Notes: generated from the sequence alone by a model not told the origin. DNA of 42,217 bases from an uncultured Enterococcus sp. (GCF_913775425.1 NZ_CAJYIS010000020.1:1-42217), one strand, 5' to 3'. Counted from the first letter of the stretch, positions 1 to 15,430 are shown. Made by a program: numbers and translations.

Positions 1-3
1 GAG

Positions 4-30
4 ATTTTAAAAGGGGTAACCCTTTAAAAT
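4..30 (+). promoter_or_regulatory. Stem-loop in the leader of gap
   Basis: Positions 4-15 (ATTTTAAAAGGG, one A bulged) pair with 20-30 (CCCTTTAAAAT) around a short loop, about 25 bases before the gap ribosome binding site. In Bacillus the cggR-gapA junction carries a stem-loop at an mRNA processing site. A similar stabilising role here is inference, because the upstream gene is outside the window. A T-run follows after a few bases, so weak termination is the alternative. Confidence 0.5.
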
Positions 31-66
31 AAATTTTTTATGATTTTCATAAGGAGGAAATCTTAA

Positions 67-1068
67 ATGACAGTTAAAGTAGGTATTAATGGATTTGGAC
101 GTATCGGACGCTTAGCATTCCGTCGTATCCAAGAGGTTTCAGGAATCGAAGTAGTTGCAATCAATGACTTAACAGATGCTAAAATGTTAGCTCACTTGTT
201 AAAATACGATACAACTCAAGGACGTTTCAACGGAACAGTTGAAGTTCACGAAGATTCTTTCAACGTAAACGGAAAAGAAGTAAAAATCTTAGCTAACCGC
301 AACCCTGAAGAATTACCTTGGGGCGAACTAGGTGTAGACATCGTTTTAGAATGTACTGGTTTCTTTACTTCTAAAGAAAAAGCTGAATTACACTTAAAAG
401 CTGGTGCGAAACGTGTTGTTATCTCTGCTCCTGGTGGAGACGATGTACCAACAATCGTTTACAACGTAAACCACGAAACTTTAACAGGTAAAGAAACAGT
501 TATCTCTGGTGCTTCTTGTACAACTAACTGTTTAGCACCTATGGCTAAAGCGTTAAACGACGATTTTGGTGTTGTTGAAGGATTAATGACAACTATCCAT
601 GCTTACACAGGTGACCAAATGACTCTTGATGGACCTCATCCTAAAGGTGACTTCCGTCGTGCACGCGCTGCTGCTGCAAACATCGTTCCTAACTCAACTG
701 GTGCTGCTAAAGCAATCGGCTTAGTAATCCCAGAATTGAACGGAAAATTAGATGGAGCTGCTCAACGTGTACCAGTTGCGACTGGTTCATTAACTGAATT
801 AGTTACTGTACTTGACAAAAAAGTTACAGTTGACGAAGTAAATGCTGCTATGGAAAAAGCTGCGACTGAATCTTTTGGTTACACAACTGATGAAATCGTA
901 TCTTCTGATATCGTAGGTATTACTTATGGTTCATTATTTGATGCAACTCAAACTCGTGTAATGACTGTGGGTGATCAACAATTAGTGAAAACTGTTGCTT
1001 GGTACGATAACGAAATGTCATACACTGCACAATTAGTACGTACTTTAGAATACTTCGCTAATTTATAA
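67..1068 (+). CDS. gap: Glyceraldehyde-3-phosphate dehydrogenase (glycolytic, NAD-type)
   Basis: This 333-residue protein catalyses phosphorylating oxidation of glyceraldehyde-3-phosphate to 1,3-bisphosphoglycerate in the cytoplasm. The N-terminal NAD-binding fold shows [10 protein letters not shown] at residues 6-15. The active-site segment SGASCTTNC places the nucleophile at Cys151, with its partner His178 in [10 protein letters not shown]. Length is normal for the family. An AAGGAGG-type ribosome binding site at about 51-58 fixes the ATG. It is the first gene of a gap-pgk-tpiA-eno block and is separated from pgk by a strong hairpin, so it can be transcribed in excess of the genes behind it. 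In many Firmicutes the gene upstream is the regulator cggR, but that region is not in this window. Codon use looks highly optimised, as expected of an abundant enzyme. Confidence 0.98.
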   Translation: MTVKVGINGFGRIGRLAFRRIQEVSGIEVVAINDLTDAKMLAHLLKYDTTQGRFNGTVEVHEDSFNVNGKEVKILANRNPEELPWGELGVDIVLECTGFFTSKEKAELHLKAGAKRVVISAPGGDDVPTIVYNVNHETLTGKETVISGASCTTNCLAPMAKALNDDFGVVEGLMTTIHAYTGDQMTLDGPHPKGDFRRARAAAANIVPNSTGAAKAIGLVIPELNGKLDGAAQRVPVATGSLTELVTVLDKKVTVDEVNAAMEKAATESFGYTTDEIVSSDIVGITYGSLFDATQTRVMTVGDQQLVKTVAWYDNEMSYTAQLVRTLEYFANL

Positions 1069-1105
1069 GATTCACTTCTTAGTAGATTCTAATTTGCAAG
1101 TTATA

Positions 1106-1139
1106 AGCGGGGAAGCGACGCGCTTCTCCGCTTTTTTTT
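1106..1139 (+). terminator. Intrinsic terminator/attenuator between gap and pgk
   Basis: A 12-bp GC-rich stem (1106-1117 with 1121-1132, one G-U pair, 3-base loop) is followed directly by eight T residues. It lies 38 bases past the gap stop and about 45 bases before pgk. It should end many gap transcripts and leave partial readthrough into pgk-tpiA. Confidence 0.9.
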
Positions 1140-1182
1140 AGGAATTTATCCGTTAACTATTATGCGCTAGGAGGCAATTTCA

Positions 1183-2373
1183 ATGGCAAAAATGACAGTT
1201 CAAGATTTAGAGTTGAAAGATAAAAAGGTTTTAGTACGTGTGGACTTCAACGTGCCGTTAAAAGACGGTCAAATCACTGACGATACTCGTATCAAAGCAG
1301 CATTACCAACAATCCAATACGTGATTGATCATGGTGGAAAAGCGATTTTATTCTCTCATTTAGGACGCGTAAAAACTGAAGAAGATAAAGAAGGTAAATC
1401 TTTAGCTCCAGTGGCGACTCGTTTATCTGAATTATTAGGCAAAGATGTTACTTTTGTAGATCAAACACGCGGTGAAAAATTAGAAGCAGCGATCAACGAT
1501 TTAAAAGACGGCGATGTTTTATTATTTGAAAACACTCGTTTTGAAGATATCGATGGCAAAAAAGAAAGCAAAAATGATCCTGAATTAGGAAAATATTGGG
1601 CTTCTTTAGGTGATGTATTTGTCAATGATGCATTCGGTACTGCTCACCGTGCGCATGCGTCAAACGTCGGAATTGCTTCTACAGGTATTCCAACTGCTGC
1701 AGGTTTCGTAATGGAAAAAGAAATCAATTTTGTTGGTGGCGTTGTGGAACATCCAGAACATCCAATGGTTGCGATTTTAGGTGGAGCGAAAGTTTCTGAT
1801 AAAATTGGCGTAATCGAAAACTTAATTGACACTGCAGATAAAATTTTAATCGGTGGTGGAATGACGTATACATTCTACAAAGCTTTAGGATACGAAGTTG
1901 GAATGTCTATTTGTGAATTAGACAAAGTGGATCTTGCGAAATCTTTATTAGAAAAAGCAAATGGAAAAATCATTTTACCAGTCGATACAGTATGTGCCGA
2001 TGACTTTTCAAATGATGCACACATTGAAATTCACGAAAAAAATATCCCTGCTAACCTTGAAGGATTAGATATCGGACCAAAAACAGTGAAATTATTTACT
2101 GAAGAATTACAAGGTGCGAAAACAGTAATCTGGAACGGACCAATGGGAGTATTTGAATTATCTAAATTTGCTGAAGGTACGATCGGCGTATGTAAAGCAA
2201 TTGCGGAATTAAAAGACGCAACAACAATCATCGGTGGTGGTGATTCTGCAGCAGCTGCGGAACAATTAGGTTTTGCAGATAAATTTACTCACATCTCTAC
2301 AGGTGGTGGAGCAAGTTTAGAATTGCTTGAAGGAAAAACATTACCAGGATTAGCAGCAATCAACGACAAATAA
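1183..2373 (+). CDS. pgk: Phosphoglycerate kinase
   Basis: Phosphoglycerate kinase transfers the acyl phosphate of 1,3-bisphosphoglycerate to ADP, the first ATP-yielding step of glycolysis. The 396-residue length is normal. The N-terminal substrate domain carries [14 protein letters not shown] and the NDAFGTAHR segment. The C-terminal nucleotide domain carries [21 protein letters not shown] and the GGGDSAAA loop. A TAGGAGG ribosome binding site at about 1169-1175 precedes the ATG. Only 27 bases separate it from tpiA, so the two are co-transcribed. A TATTAT hexamer at 1158-1163 could mark an independent start, but no good -35 element is seen; readthrough from gap is the simpler reading. Confidence 0.98.
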   Translation: MAKMTVQDLELKDKKVLVRVDFNVPLKDGQITDDTRIKAALPTIQYVIDHGGKAILFSHLGRVKTEEDKEGKSLAPVATRLSELLGKDVTFVDQTRGEKLEAAINDLKDGDVLLFENTRFEDIDGKKESKNDPELGKYWASLGDVFVNDAFGTAHRAHASNVGIASTGIPTAAGFVMEKEINFVGGVVEHPEHPMVAILGGAKVSDKIGVIENLIDTADKILIGGGMTYTFYKALGYEVGMSICELDKVDLAKSLLEKANGKIILPVDTVCADDFSNDAHIEIHEKNIPANLEGLDIGPKTVKLFTEELQGAKTVIWNGPMGVFELSKFAEGTIGVCKAIAELKDATTIIGGGDSAAAAEQLGFADKFTHISTGGGASLELLEGKTLPGLAAINDK

Positions 2374-3156
<783 letters not shown>

Positions 3157-3180
3157 TTCGCTTTCATTTTCAGTTTTTAT

Positions 3181-3209
3181 TTGCAGTATGAGCAAAAGTT
3201 CATTACAAT
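3181..3209 (+). promoter_or_regulatory. Sigma-A type promoter of eno
   Basis: TTGCAG (3181-3186) and TACAAT (3204-3209) are separated by exactly 17 bases, about 60 bases before the eno ATG. A small hairpin (AAGGG/CCCTT, about 3222-3235) lies in the resulting leader. This gives eno its own start in addition to any readthrough from tpiA. Confidence 0.75.
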
Positions 3210-3240
3210 AGAAGAGTATTAAAGGGAATCCCCTTATTAA

Positions 3241-4569
<1,329 letters not shown>

Positions 4570-4591
4570 GCATTAATATAATGTGAATTGG

Positions 4592-4631
4592 AGCGCTAGA
4601 TCTTGTTTTGACAAGGTTTAGCGCTTTTTTT
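4592..4631 (+). terminator. Intrinsic terminator after eno
   Basis: AGCGCTA at 4592 pairs with TAGCGCT ending at 4625. An inner CTTG/CAAG extends the hairpin, and a run of seven T residues follows. It closes the glycolytic transcript. Confidence 0.9.
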
Positions 4632-4740
4632 GATGAAATTTTGAGAAATTCATTTCATGACTAGCGTTATACTTTCCAAAAAAAAGCAGACGTACTACTA
4701 TAATGTATAAGAAACAAACATTATGTTGGGGGCGGACTTT

Positions 4741-4908
4741 ATGATGATTGGAATTGGAGATACAGTAGCATGCAATAATATTCAAGGTGAAGAAATTACA
4801 GGAATTATTATTAAATTTAATGAACGAACAGCCATTGTTACGTGTGAGGTGTATTCGCACCTAGTCAGACTTTCTGTACTAGAAGAACTTGGTTATCAAT
4901 GGCAATAG
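4741..4908 (+). CDS. DUF2187 family small protein
   Basis: A 55-residue protein of the DUF2187 (YkvS-like) family: an N-terminal GDTVACNN segment, a beta-rich core with GIIIKFNERTAIV, and a short charged tail, resembling an SH3-like small barrel. Function is unknown. The frame is open from 4723, but a G-rich ribosome binding site at 4726-4735 points to the ATG at 4741. A TATAAT-like hexamer at 4699-4704 could serve as its -10 element, without a convincing -35. It stands between the eno terminator and the small acetyltransferase-like gene, only 32 bases upstream of that gene. Confidence 0.7.
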   Translation: MMIGIGDTVACNNIQGEEITGIIIKFNERTAIVTCEVYSHLVRLSVLEELGYQWQ

Positions 4909-4940
4909 TAACAATAGTGAACATCAAGGAGGAAAAGTAA

Positions 4941-5210
4941 ATGGAATTTGTAAATGAAGCAAATCGCATCGTTATTGTTGAAGGAAAACAAGAAATCGGT
5001 GAAATTACTTGGGCTAAAGAGGATGGTGCCATGGTCATCAACCATACTGGTGTAGACACAGCACATCAAGGAAAAGGATTAGCAGCCCAATTAGTCGACC
5101 GTGCAGTCGACTTTGCCCGTAGTGAAGGCATTAAGATCGTACCGATTTGCCCGTATGTGAAAGCGAAATTCGAAAAAGATGAAAAGTATCAAGATGTTTG
5201 GAAAAGATAA
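4941..5210 (+). CDS. Small GNAT-like N-acetyltransferase (YjdJ/COG2388 type)
   Basis: An 89-residue protein of the short GCN5-related acetyltransferase class. The acetyl-CoA binding motif is seen as HQGKGLAAQLVDRAVDFAR (about residues 47-65), followed by the conserved IVPICPYVKAKFEK end, where members carry a characteristic cysteine. The protein lacks much of the substrate-binding part of full-length GNATs, as is normal for this class. The substrate is unknown. A GGAGG ribosome binding site lies 7-12 bases upstream of the ATG. It is probably co-transcribed with the DUF2187 gene before it. Confidence 0.85.
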   Translation: MEFVNEANRIVIVEGKQEIGEITWAKEDGAMVINHTGVDTAHQGKGLAAQLVDRAVDFARSEGIKIVPICPYVKAKFEKDEKYQDVWKR

Positions 5211-5299
5211 AACTTTCATTTGATATTAGTGGAAACTTGGCCTTAAGTATGATAGAGTAACTTTGAGAGACTTTTGATTGAAGAGGAGGCAAGTTTTAC

Positions 5300-5536
5300 A
5301 TGTATGATTTTCTTTTAGCGGTAGTCATTATTTTATCATTCGTTATCGTGATCACAATTATGATGCAACCAAGTAAACAAAATAGCGCAGCAAGTGCCTT
5401 TACAGGTGGTGCTGACCAACTGTTTGGGAAACAAAAGGCCCGCGGATTTGAAGCCGTGATGCAACGTTCAACAGCCATCTTAGGAGCTGTATGGATTATC
5501 TTACTATTTCTTTTGTCATTTTTATCATCAAAATAG
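5300..5536 (+). CDS. secG: Preprotein translocase subunit SecG
   Basis: SecG is the small accessory subunit of the SecYEG channel. The 78-residue protein has two hydrophobic segments (about residues 3-21 and 55-75) joined by the conserved loop with GGADQLFGKQKARGFE. A GAGGAGG ribosome binding site lies about 10 bases before the ATG. It heads the cluster secG-esterase-rnr-smpB, conserved across many Firmicutes, and is followed by its own short hairpin. A TATGAT hexamer at 5248-5253 may be its -10 element, but the -35 is poor. Confidence 0.93.
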   Translation: MYDFLLAVVIILSFVIVITIMMQPSKQNSAASAFTGGADQLFGKQKARGFEAVMQRSTAILGAVWIILLFLLSFLSSK

Positions 5537-5544
5537 TAACTTTG

Positions 5545-5570
5545 CCTCTCAGAAATGGGAGGTTTTTTTT
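5545..5570 (+). terminator. Short terminator/attenuator between secG and the esterase gene
   Basis: A 6-bp stem (5545-5550 with 5557-5562, one G-U pair, 6-base loop) is followed by eight T residues. The stem is short, so partial readthrough into the esterase-rnr-smpB genes is likely. Confidence 0.75.
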
Positions 5571-5603
5571 CTAGATTTAGGAAGTTAAAGGAGTTTAATA
5601 AAA

Positions 5604-6368
5604 GTGAAGAAGAAATTTGTTACACCAAAGCCAATATTTAGCGAGCAAAGTAAGAAAGCGGTCATCTTGTTTCATGCCTATTCAGGAAGTCCAAATGATG
5701 TCCGAATGCTTGCCCGTAAATTAGAACAAGAACACTATACCGTATACACACCAATGTTTACAGGACATGGAACGGTTGATCCACATGATATTTTAGCTGC
5801 CCGTCCTAATCAATGGTTTGAAGAAGCAAAAGCTGCTGTTACGTTACTAGTGGATAAAGGGTATGATCAAATCGCCGTCTTTGGATTATCATTGGGCGGT
5901 ATGTATGCCATGCGATTATTAGAACAACAGATTCCACAAATCATTGGGGGAGGCTCATTTTGTTCGCCGATCACACCAGTAGAAACAAATGTCCCAACTA
6001 GCTTTTTATGGTATGCAAATATGGTATTAGATACATTTACTGACTTAAGTCCAGATGAAAAGGCACGTGAACTAGAAACGGTACCGAAAAAAGTAGCTAC
6101 ACAATTAGCTGGAATTCAAGAACATAGTCAAATGACGTATGATGAATTAGCAAAGATTACGCAGCCGATTTTATTTGTCCAAGCAGCGCAAGATGAAATG
6201 ATTCCTGCTGAATCAGTATTCAATACGATTCAACAGGTCAAAGATAAAAAATTTACATTAAACTGGTACCCAAACAGCGGACATGTTGTTACGGTAGGAC
6301 CAGAAAGAAAGCAGTTTGAACAAGATGTTGTGGCATTTTTACAAACACTTTCTTGGAATGAGGAGTAG
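5604..6368 (+). CDS. Alpha/beta-hydrolase, carboxylesterase (Est30/YvaK type)
   Basis: This 254-residue cytoplasmic alpha/beta-hydrolase is of the kind annotated carboxylesterase in the secG-rnr-smpB cluster. The catalytic triad can be read directly: Ser96 in GLSLGG, Asp197 in QAAQDEMI and His227 in NSGHVV. The oxyanion region is near HAYSGSP (residues 24-30). Translation starts at GTG, chosen because an AAAGGAG site sits 10-16 bases upstream and the next in-frame start would remove the first beta strand. The stop codon is one base from the rnr ATG, so the two are translationally linked. Its physiological substrate is unknown. Confidence 0.9.
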   Translation: MKKKFVTPKPIFSEQSKKAVILFHAYSGSPNDVRMLARKLEQEHYTVYTPMFTGHGTVDPHDILAARPNQWFEEAKAAVTLLVDKGYDQIAVFGLSLGGMYAMRLLEQQIPQIIGGGSFCSPITPVETNVPTSFLWYANMVLDTFTDLSPDEKARELETVPKKVATQLAGIQEHSQMTYDELAKITQPILFVQAAQDEMIPAESVFNTIQQVKDKKFTLNWYPNSGHVVTVGPERKQFEQDVVAFLQTLSWNEE

Positions 6369-6369
6369 T

Positions 6370-8715
6370 ATGAAACAAACAATTAAAGAAAATATTTTAG
6401 CGTATCTTACGCAACAAGAGAAAAAAAGTATCACGATGGAAGCTTTAGCAAAAGGGTTAGGTTTAGAAAAAAGTGCAGAATTTAAAACACTAGTGCAAAC
6501 GATCGCTGTAATGGAGCGTGAAGGGTCGATTATGCTTAATAAAAAAGGCAATATCCAATTGCCACAACCGCTCTTTTTAGTGGAAGGGACATTTCGTGGC
6601 AACGAACGTGGTTTTGGTTTTGTGAGTATCTCAGAGGATGAAGCAGATGTATACATTCCGCAAGAAGCAACGGGATATGCGATGGATGGCGACATAGTGG
6701 CGATCGATATCACAAAGGTAGCGCAACCAGGTAGTGACAAGGGAGCAGAAGGCAAAGTTGTCGAGATTCGTGAGCGCGCGGCTCAAGAAGTGGTAGGCGA
6801 ATTTCATTTATTTGACGAAGCAGAAATCAAAGATACCGATCTCTATGGTTACGTGACGCCTAAAGATAAAAAGATTAATGGTGTCAAAGTATTTGTATCC
6901 GCAGAAGGGATAAGACCGGTAGATGGTGCTATCGTGAAAGTAACTTTGACACATTATCCTGAAAAAGGATATGCCAAAAGTGCAGAAGGACTTGTGATTC
7001 AAACACTAGGTCATAAAAATGATCCAGGAATGGATATTGTATCTGTAATCGCAGCACATGGGATCCCAATGGCATTTCCAGATGATGTGATCGCGCAAGC
7101 TGATGCAGTGAGTGATACGATTGATCCTAATGATTTTAAAGATCGTCGAGACTTAAGAGATCAATTGTTAGTCACGATTGATGGGGAAGATGCAAAAGAC
7201 TTGGACGATGCGGTCACTGTCAAAAAGTTGGCGAACGGGCACTATTTTTTAGGAGTTCATATTGCCGATGTATCCTATTATGTGACGGAACAATCGCCAC
7301 TAGATCGTGAAGCATTTGAGCGTGGAACAAGTGTCTACTTGACCGATCGTGTGATTCCGATGTTACCACAACGCTTATCTAATGGGATTTGTTCACTAAA
7401 TCCTCGCGTACCACGTTTAGCGATGAGTTGTGAAATGGAGATCGATGCACAAGGTTCGATTATAAAATACGATATTTTCCCAAGCATCATTCAAACAACA
7501 GAACGTATGACTTATACGGCAATCAATCAAATTATTGAAGAACAAGATCAAGAAACACGTCAGCGCTATGAAAAACTAGTTCCAATGTTTGAAGAGATGG
7601 CAGATTTACATGCGTTATTGGATACGATGCGCCAAAATAGAGGAGCGGTTTCGTTTGAAGATCGTGAGGCTCAAGTTGTTGTAGATGAAAATGGGCATCC
7701 TTTAGACATTCGTGTGCGTACACGTGGTGTCGGTGAGAAAATGATCGAATCCTTTATGTTGGCTGCGAATGAAACAGTCGCAAAACATTTTGCTACTCAG
7801 CAGTTGCCATTTATTTATCGAATCCATGAAGATCCAAAAGAAGAAAAATTAAAACGATTCTTTGATTTTGCAGCAGCGTTAGGAATTTTGGTGAAGCAAA
7901 CAAATGGATCGATTACGCCAAAAGCATTACAAACTGTTTTAAAAGAAGTTGAAGGGCGCCCAGAAGCACCAGTTATCAGTACAGTATTGTTAAGAAGCAT
8001 GCAACAAGCAAAATACGCAGAAGAAAATCTAGGACATTACGGCTTAGCTGCGGATTATTATACACACTTTACTTCTCCGATCCGTCGTTATCCTGATTTG
8101 ATCGTACATCGTTTGATCCGTACGTATCTAGCAGATCGCAGCGAAAAAACGCAAAAAAAATGGGAAGAACAATTGCCAGATATCGCTTTACACAGTTCAC
8201 AAATGGAACGTCGAGCAGTCGAAACAGAACGTGAAGTCGATGCGCTGAAGAAAGCCGAATTTATGGCCGATCATGTTGGCGAAGAATTTGAAGGAATCAT
8301 TGGCTCCGTCGTTAAATTTGGATTCTTTGTTGAATTACCGAATACAGTTGAAGGATTGATCCATATCAATGCTTTAAAAGACGATTATTATCATTTTGTG
8401 GAAACACATCTCGCTTTAGTTGGTGAACGTACAGGTCGAACATTTAAAATCGGTCAAAAAGTCTTGATCCGCGTAACCAAGTCTGACCCAGAAACGCGTG
8501 AGATTGATTTTGAACTCCTTTCTTCAGAGGAAGTCGAAACGTTACCGATTGAGAGTGGATCACGTCAAAAGAGAAAAGCTTCTTCTGCCGTTAAAGAAAA
8601 GGTGCAACGCGCGGGAGGAAAAAATGGATTTAAAGAAAAGAAAATGTCGAAAAAAGGAAAGAAAAAACCGTTTTATAAAGGTGTAAAGAAAAAGAAAGGT
8701 CCTAAAAAAAAGTAA
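6370..8715 (+). CDS. rnr: Ribonuclease R
   Basis: RNase R is a processive 3'-5' exoribonuclease that degrades structured RNA and works with tmRNA-SmpB on non-stop messages. This 781-residue protein has an N-terminal helical domain, cold-shock domains (NERGFGFVS near residue 80), the RNB catalytic core with IDGEDAKDLDDAV, an S1 domain near residues 625-705, and a very basic lysine-rich tail. The frame is open from 6316, but a GAGGAG site at 6360-6365 and protein alignment favour the ATG at 6370. It begins one base after the esterase stop. smpB follows 12 bases later, a pairing that fits their joint role in trans-translation. Confidence 0.96.
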   Translation: MKQTIKENILAYLTQQEKKSITMEALAKGLGLEKSAEFKTLVQTIAVMEREGSIMLNKKGNIQLPQPLFLVEGTFRGNERGFGFVSISEDEADVYIPQEATGYAMDGDIVAIDITKVAQPGSDKGAEGKVVEIRERAAQEVVGEFHLFDEAEIKDTDLYGYVTPKDKKINGVKVFVSAEGIRPVDGAIVKVTLTHYPEKGYAKSAEGLVIQTLGHKNDPGMDIVSVIAAHGIPMAFPDDVIAQADAVSDTIDPNDFKDRRDLRDQLLVTIDGEDAKDLDDAVTVKKLANGHYFLGVHIADVSYYVTEQSPLDREAFERGTSVYLTDRVIPMLPQRLSNGICSLNPRVPRLAMSCEMEIDAQGSIIKYDIFPSIIQTTERMTYTAINQIIEEQDQETRQRYEKLVPMFEEMADLHALLDTMRQNRGAVSFEDREAQVVVDENGHPLDIRVRTRGVGEKMIESFMLAANETVAKHFATQQLPFIYRIHEDPKEEKLKRFFDFAAALGILVKQTNGSITPKALQTVLKEVEGRPEAPVISTVLLRSMQQAKYAEENLGHYGLAADYYTHFTSPIRRYPDLIVHRLIRTYLADRSEKTQKKWEEQLPDIALHSSQMERRAVETEREVDALKKAEFMADHVGEEFEGIIGSVVKFGFFVELPNTVEGLIHINALKDDYYHFVETHLALVGERTGRTFKIGQKVLIRVTKSDPETREIDFELLSSEEVETLPIESGSRQKRKASSAVKEKVQRAGGKNGFKEKKMSKKGKKKPFYKGVKKKKGPKKK

Positions 8716-8727
8716 AGGAGTAGCTCT

Positions 8728-9186
8728 ATGCCAAAAGGAGAAGGCCGTTTAATTGCTCAAAATAAAAAAGCACGGCATGATTATAGCATTTTAGATACGA
8801 TGGAAGCGGGTATCGTCTTGCAAGGAACCGAGATCAAATCGATTCGCAATAGTCGAATCAATTTAAAAGATGGATTTGTACGTGTACGAAATGGGGAAGC
8901 CTTTTTGTACAACGTGCATATCAGTCCTTATGAACAAGGGAATTTATTCAACCATGATCCTTTACGTACTCGAAAATTGCTTTTGCATAAAAAACAAATC
9001 CAAAAGTTGTTTGGTGAAACCAAAAATGCCGGAATCACCGTAGTCCCTTTAAAAGTCTATATCAAAGACGGGTATGCGAAAGTTTTGATTGGGATTGCCA
9101 AAGGAAAACGCGAGTATGATAAACGCGAAACATTAAAACGCAAAGACCAAGATCGTCAAATTAGTCGAGCGTTGAAAAATTATTAA
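8728..9186 (+). CDS. smpB: SsrA-binding protein SmpB
   Basis: SmpB binds tmRNA and brings it to ribosomes stalled on broken messages. The 152-residue protein begins [19 protein letters not shown] and contains the conserved [13 protein letters not shown] and the C-terminal [14 protein letters not shown] stretch with a basic tail that follows the mRNA channel. An AAGGAG ribosome binding site lies 9-13 bases upstream. It lies directly behind rnr. No ssrA gene was recognised after it in this window, so tmRNA must be encoded elsewhere. Confidence 0.97.
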   Translation: MPKGEGRLIAQNKKARHDYSILDTMEAGIVLQGTEIKSIRNSRINLKDGFVRVRNGEAFLYNVHISPYEQGNLFNHDPLRTRKLLLHKKQIQKLFGETKNAGITVVPLKVYIKDGYAKVLIGIAKGKREYDKRETLKRKDQDRQISRALKNY

Positions 9187-9306
9187 AAAAATTGACGAAA
9201 ATCAATAAAACTTGCTTTGAATTTACTGTCGATTCTGATAGCATTAGACATAAGCAAGTATGACAAAAACGGTATGATGTCGCTTACAAATGTAATGAAG
9301 CTCGTT

Positions 9307-9338
9307 TTTTTTCAAATTCACGATTTTGTTTGAAAAAA
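9307..9338. repeat. AT-rich inverted repeat upstream of the atp promoter
   Basis: TTTTTTCAAA (9307-9316) is the exact inverse of TTTGAAAAAA (9329-9338), with a 12-base spacer, ending 13 bases before the atp -35 element. In the smpB-atpB gap (9187-9454) a T-run at 9305-9312 after a weak GCTTAC/GTAA...AAGC hairpin may also terminate smpB transcripts. The repeat could be that T-run's partner or a protein site; this is unresolved. Confidence 0.5.
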
Positions 9339-9351
9339 TGAAGAAAACACT

Positions 9352-9380
9352 TTGAATTTTTGCATTAGTGGTGGTATGAT
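9352..9380 (+). promoter_or_regulatory. Promoter of the atp operon
   Basis: TTGAAT (9352-9357) and TATGAT (9375-9380) are spaced by 17 bases, about 75 bases upstream of atpB. It is the best promoter in the 268-base smpB-atpB gap. Confidence 0.75.
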
Positions 9381-9448
9381 ACCGTTGTTGTTTAGAATGA
9401 TTGAAAAATCACAAAATCATTTTTGGGGTTTTGGTTGAAAAGAGGTGA

Positions 9449-10174
<726 letters not shown>

Positions 10175-10185
10175 AACACACTTAG

Positions 10186-10413
<228 letters not shown>

Positions 10414-10459
10414 AAAATAGCCTAAACTAAAACGAGAAACGACGAAAGGAAGTTGCGCG

Positions 10460-10984
10460 ATGCTTAATCAATTGGTAGTAGCAGAAGTCCAAAACACGAC
10501 TTGGGGCAATATTATTGTCGTAAGTGGCGCGATGTTGATTTTGCTCTTGTTGCTAAAACACTTTGCTTGGGGTTCAGTAAGTGAAATGTTGAAACAACGT
10601 GAAGACAAAATCGCAAATGATATCGACTCTGCAGAACAATCAAGACTAAAAGCCGCTGCTCTAGAACAAGAACGGGAAGCTCAGTTGTTGAACTCTCGTG
10701 CTGAAGCAGCGACGATCATTCAACAAGCAAAAGACAATGGAGAGATGACTCGCCAAACGATTGTAGAAGATGCAAAAGACGAAGCATCTCGTTTGAAAAC
10801 AAAAGCGCAATCGGATATCGCCATTGAAAAAGATGCAGCGTATCAAGCCGTTAAAGAGGATGTCGCAGCGATTTCATTGCAAATTGCTGAACAAATCTTA
10901 CGCAAAGAACTCACTAAAGATGCGCATGAAGCATTGATTGAAACATACATTGATACATTAGGATCTACAAATGAAACTCGATAA
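10460..10984 (+). CDS. atpF: F1Fo ATP synthase subunit b
   Basis: Subunit b is the peripheral stalk that holds F1 to Fo. The 174-residue protein has one N-terminal membrane helix (about residues 15-34) and then a long charged, alanine-rich coiled coil, ending in the delta-binding region. Its ATG has an AAAGGAAG-type ribosome binding site. The last 14 bases overlap the start of atpH, which implies translational coupling. Confidence 0.95.
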   Translation: MLNQLVVAEVQNTTWGNIIVVSGAMLILLLLLKHFAWGSVSEMLKQREDKIANDIDSAEQSRLKAAALEQEREAQLLNSRAEAATIIQQAKDNGEMTRQTIVEDAKDEASRLKTKAQSDIAIEKDAAYQAVKEDVAAISLQIAEQILRKELTKDAHEALIETYIDTLGSTNETR

Positions 10985-11513
10985 AGCTACAGTTGGTAAA
11001 CGCTATGCTAAGGCACTTTTTGAATTGGCGACAGAAGTGCATCAAGAACAAGCGGTTTATGAACAATTACTCGTACTGCGTCAAGTGTTCACTGAAGTTA
11101 CTGATCTTGGAGAGATTTTAAGTGATGTCCGTTTAGAAATGACTGAGAAACAAGCCATTTTAAGCGCATTGACACCCTCATTTGATCCATTGATCCAAAA
11201 CTTTTTAGCGGTTGTATTTGAATACAATCGGATGGATGATCTCTTATTGATTATCAAAGAATATGAACGACGCTTTGACGATAAACAAGGATTGATTATT
11301 GGTACAGTCACAACCGCCGTTGAATTGACAGCCCAACAAAAATCCGCGATCGAAGCGCAAGTTGCGCCTTTATTAGGATATCAAAAGGCTCAACTTACAG
11401 AAAAACTTGATCCATCGATTATTGGTGGTGTTGTGGTTGAAGCCAATCATCAAGTTGTGGACGGTAGTGTAAAGAGTCGCTTAGAAGAATTACGAATGAG
11501 ATTATCAGAGTAG
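10971..11513 (+). CDS. atpH: F1Fo ATP synthase subunit delta
   Basis: Subunit delta (180 residues) links the b stalk to the top of the alpha-beta hexamer. It shows the N-terminal helical pattern with KRYAKALFELA and the conserved C-terminal signature KLDPSIIGGVVVEANHQVVDGSVKSRLEEL, read across about residues 144-173. It overlaps atpF by 14 bases and is followed by atpA after 23 bases. Confidence 0.95.
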   Translation: MKLDKATVGKRYAKALFELATEVHQEQAVYEQLLVLRQVFTEVTDLGEILSDVRLEMTEKQAILSALTPSFDPLIQNFLAVVFEYNRMDDLLLIIKEYERRFDDKQGLIIGTVTTAVELTAQQKSAIEAQVAPLLGYQKAQLTEKLDPSIIGGVVVEANHQVVDGSVKSRLEELRMRLSE

Positions 11514-11536
11514 ATAATTGATGAGAGGTGAACTAA

Positions 11537-13054
<1,518 letters not shown>

Positions 13055-13078
13055 CAAGCAAAGAAGAGGTGAATAAGG

Positions 13079-13984
13079 ATGGGTGCGTCTTTAAATGAAA
13101 TTAAACAACGAATCGCTTCAACGAAAAAAACGAGCCAAATTACCAATGCGATGCAAATGGTCTCTGCGGCGAAGTTAACCAAGTCAGAAGCACATTCGAG
13201 AAAATTTCAAATCTATGCATCAAAAGTAAGAGAGATCGTAACCCACTTAGCAGCACAACAGTTGACTGACTTAGCAACTGTTCCTGCTTCTTCTGTGGGC
13301 ATCAATTACGGCAGTATGCTAATCAGCCGTCCAGTAAAAAAGACTGGGTATATCGTGATCACTTCAGATGGCGGATTAGTAGGTGGCTACAATAGTTCGA
13401 TATTAAAACAAATGCTGACGATGATCAATGAAGACCATACATCACCAGATGAGTACGTTATGATCTCCATCGGGGCTACAGGTGCTGACTTTTTCAAGAC
13501 ACGAGGCATTACATTAGCTTATGAACTGCGTAATCTATCTGATCAGCCAAGTTTTGAAGAAGTTCGAAAAATCGTCAATACGGCGACATCGATGTATCAA
13601 AGTGGCGTATTTGATGAGTTATATGTATGTTATAACCATCATATCAATTCGTTGACGAGCCAATTTCGGGTGGAAAAAATGTTGCCGATCGTCGATCTTG
13701 ATCCTAGTGAAGCGAAAACGTACGAACAAGAGTATATTTTTGAACCGTCACGTGAAGAGATCTTGGCGCAACTATTGCCACAATATGCAGAAAGCCTAAT
13801 CTATGGTGCCATCGTGGATGCGAAAACAGCAGAACATGCTGCTGGGATGACTGCGATGAAAACTGCTACAGATAATGCGAAAAATATTATTGATGATTTA
13901 ACGATCTCATACAATCGAGCACGTCAAGGTGCCATTACACAAGAAATTACCGAAATTGTTGGTGGTGCAGCTGCGCTCGAATGA
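13079..13984 (+). CDS. atpG: F1Fo ATP synthase subunit gamma
   Basis: Subunit gamma (301 residues) is the rotating central shaft. It has the N-terminal coiled-coil helix ([21 protein letters not shown]), the Rossmann-like middle with [12 protein letters not shown], and the conserved C-terminal helix [19 protein letters not shown]. Its length is slightly above the E. coli protein but normal for enterococci and streptococci. An AGAGGTGA ribosome binding site precedes the ATG. Confidence 0.97.
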   Translation: MGASLNEIKQRIASTKKTSQITNAMQMVSAAKLTKSEAHSRKFQIYASKVREIVTHLAAQQLTDLATVPASSVGINYGSMLISRPVKKTGYIVITSDGGLVGGYNSSILKQMLTMINEDHTSPDEYVMISIGATGADFFKTRGITLAYELRNLSDQPSFEEVRKIVNTATSMYQSGVFDELYVCYNHHINSLTSQFRVEKMLPIVDLDPSEAKTYEQEYIFEPSREEILAQLLPQYAESLIYGAIVDAKTAEHAAGMTAMKTATDNAKNIIDDLTISYNRARQGAITQEITEIVGGAAALE

Positions 13985-14009
13985 TTTTTGAGTGAATGGA
14001 GGAGAATAA

Positions 14010-15416
<1,407 letters not shown>

Positions 15417-15430
15417 AGGAGAGGTGTCTC

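Noticed and set aside
6339-6755. A 138-residue minus-strand ORF within rnr
   Set aside because: It is a shadow of the rnr coding frame with no start signals or recognisable family.
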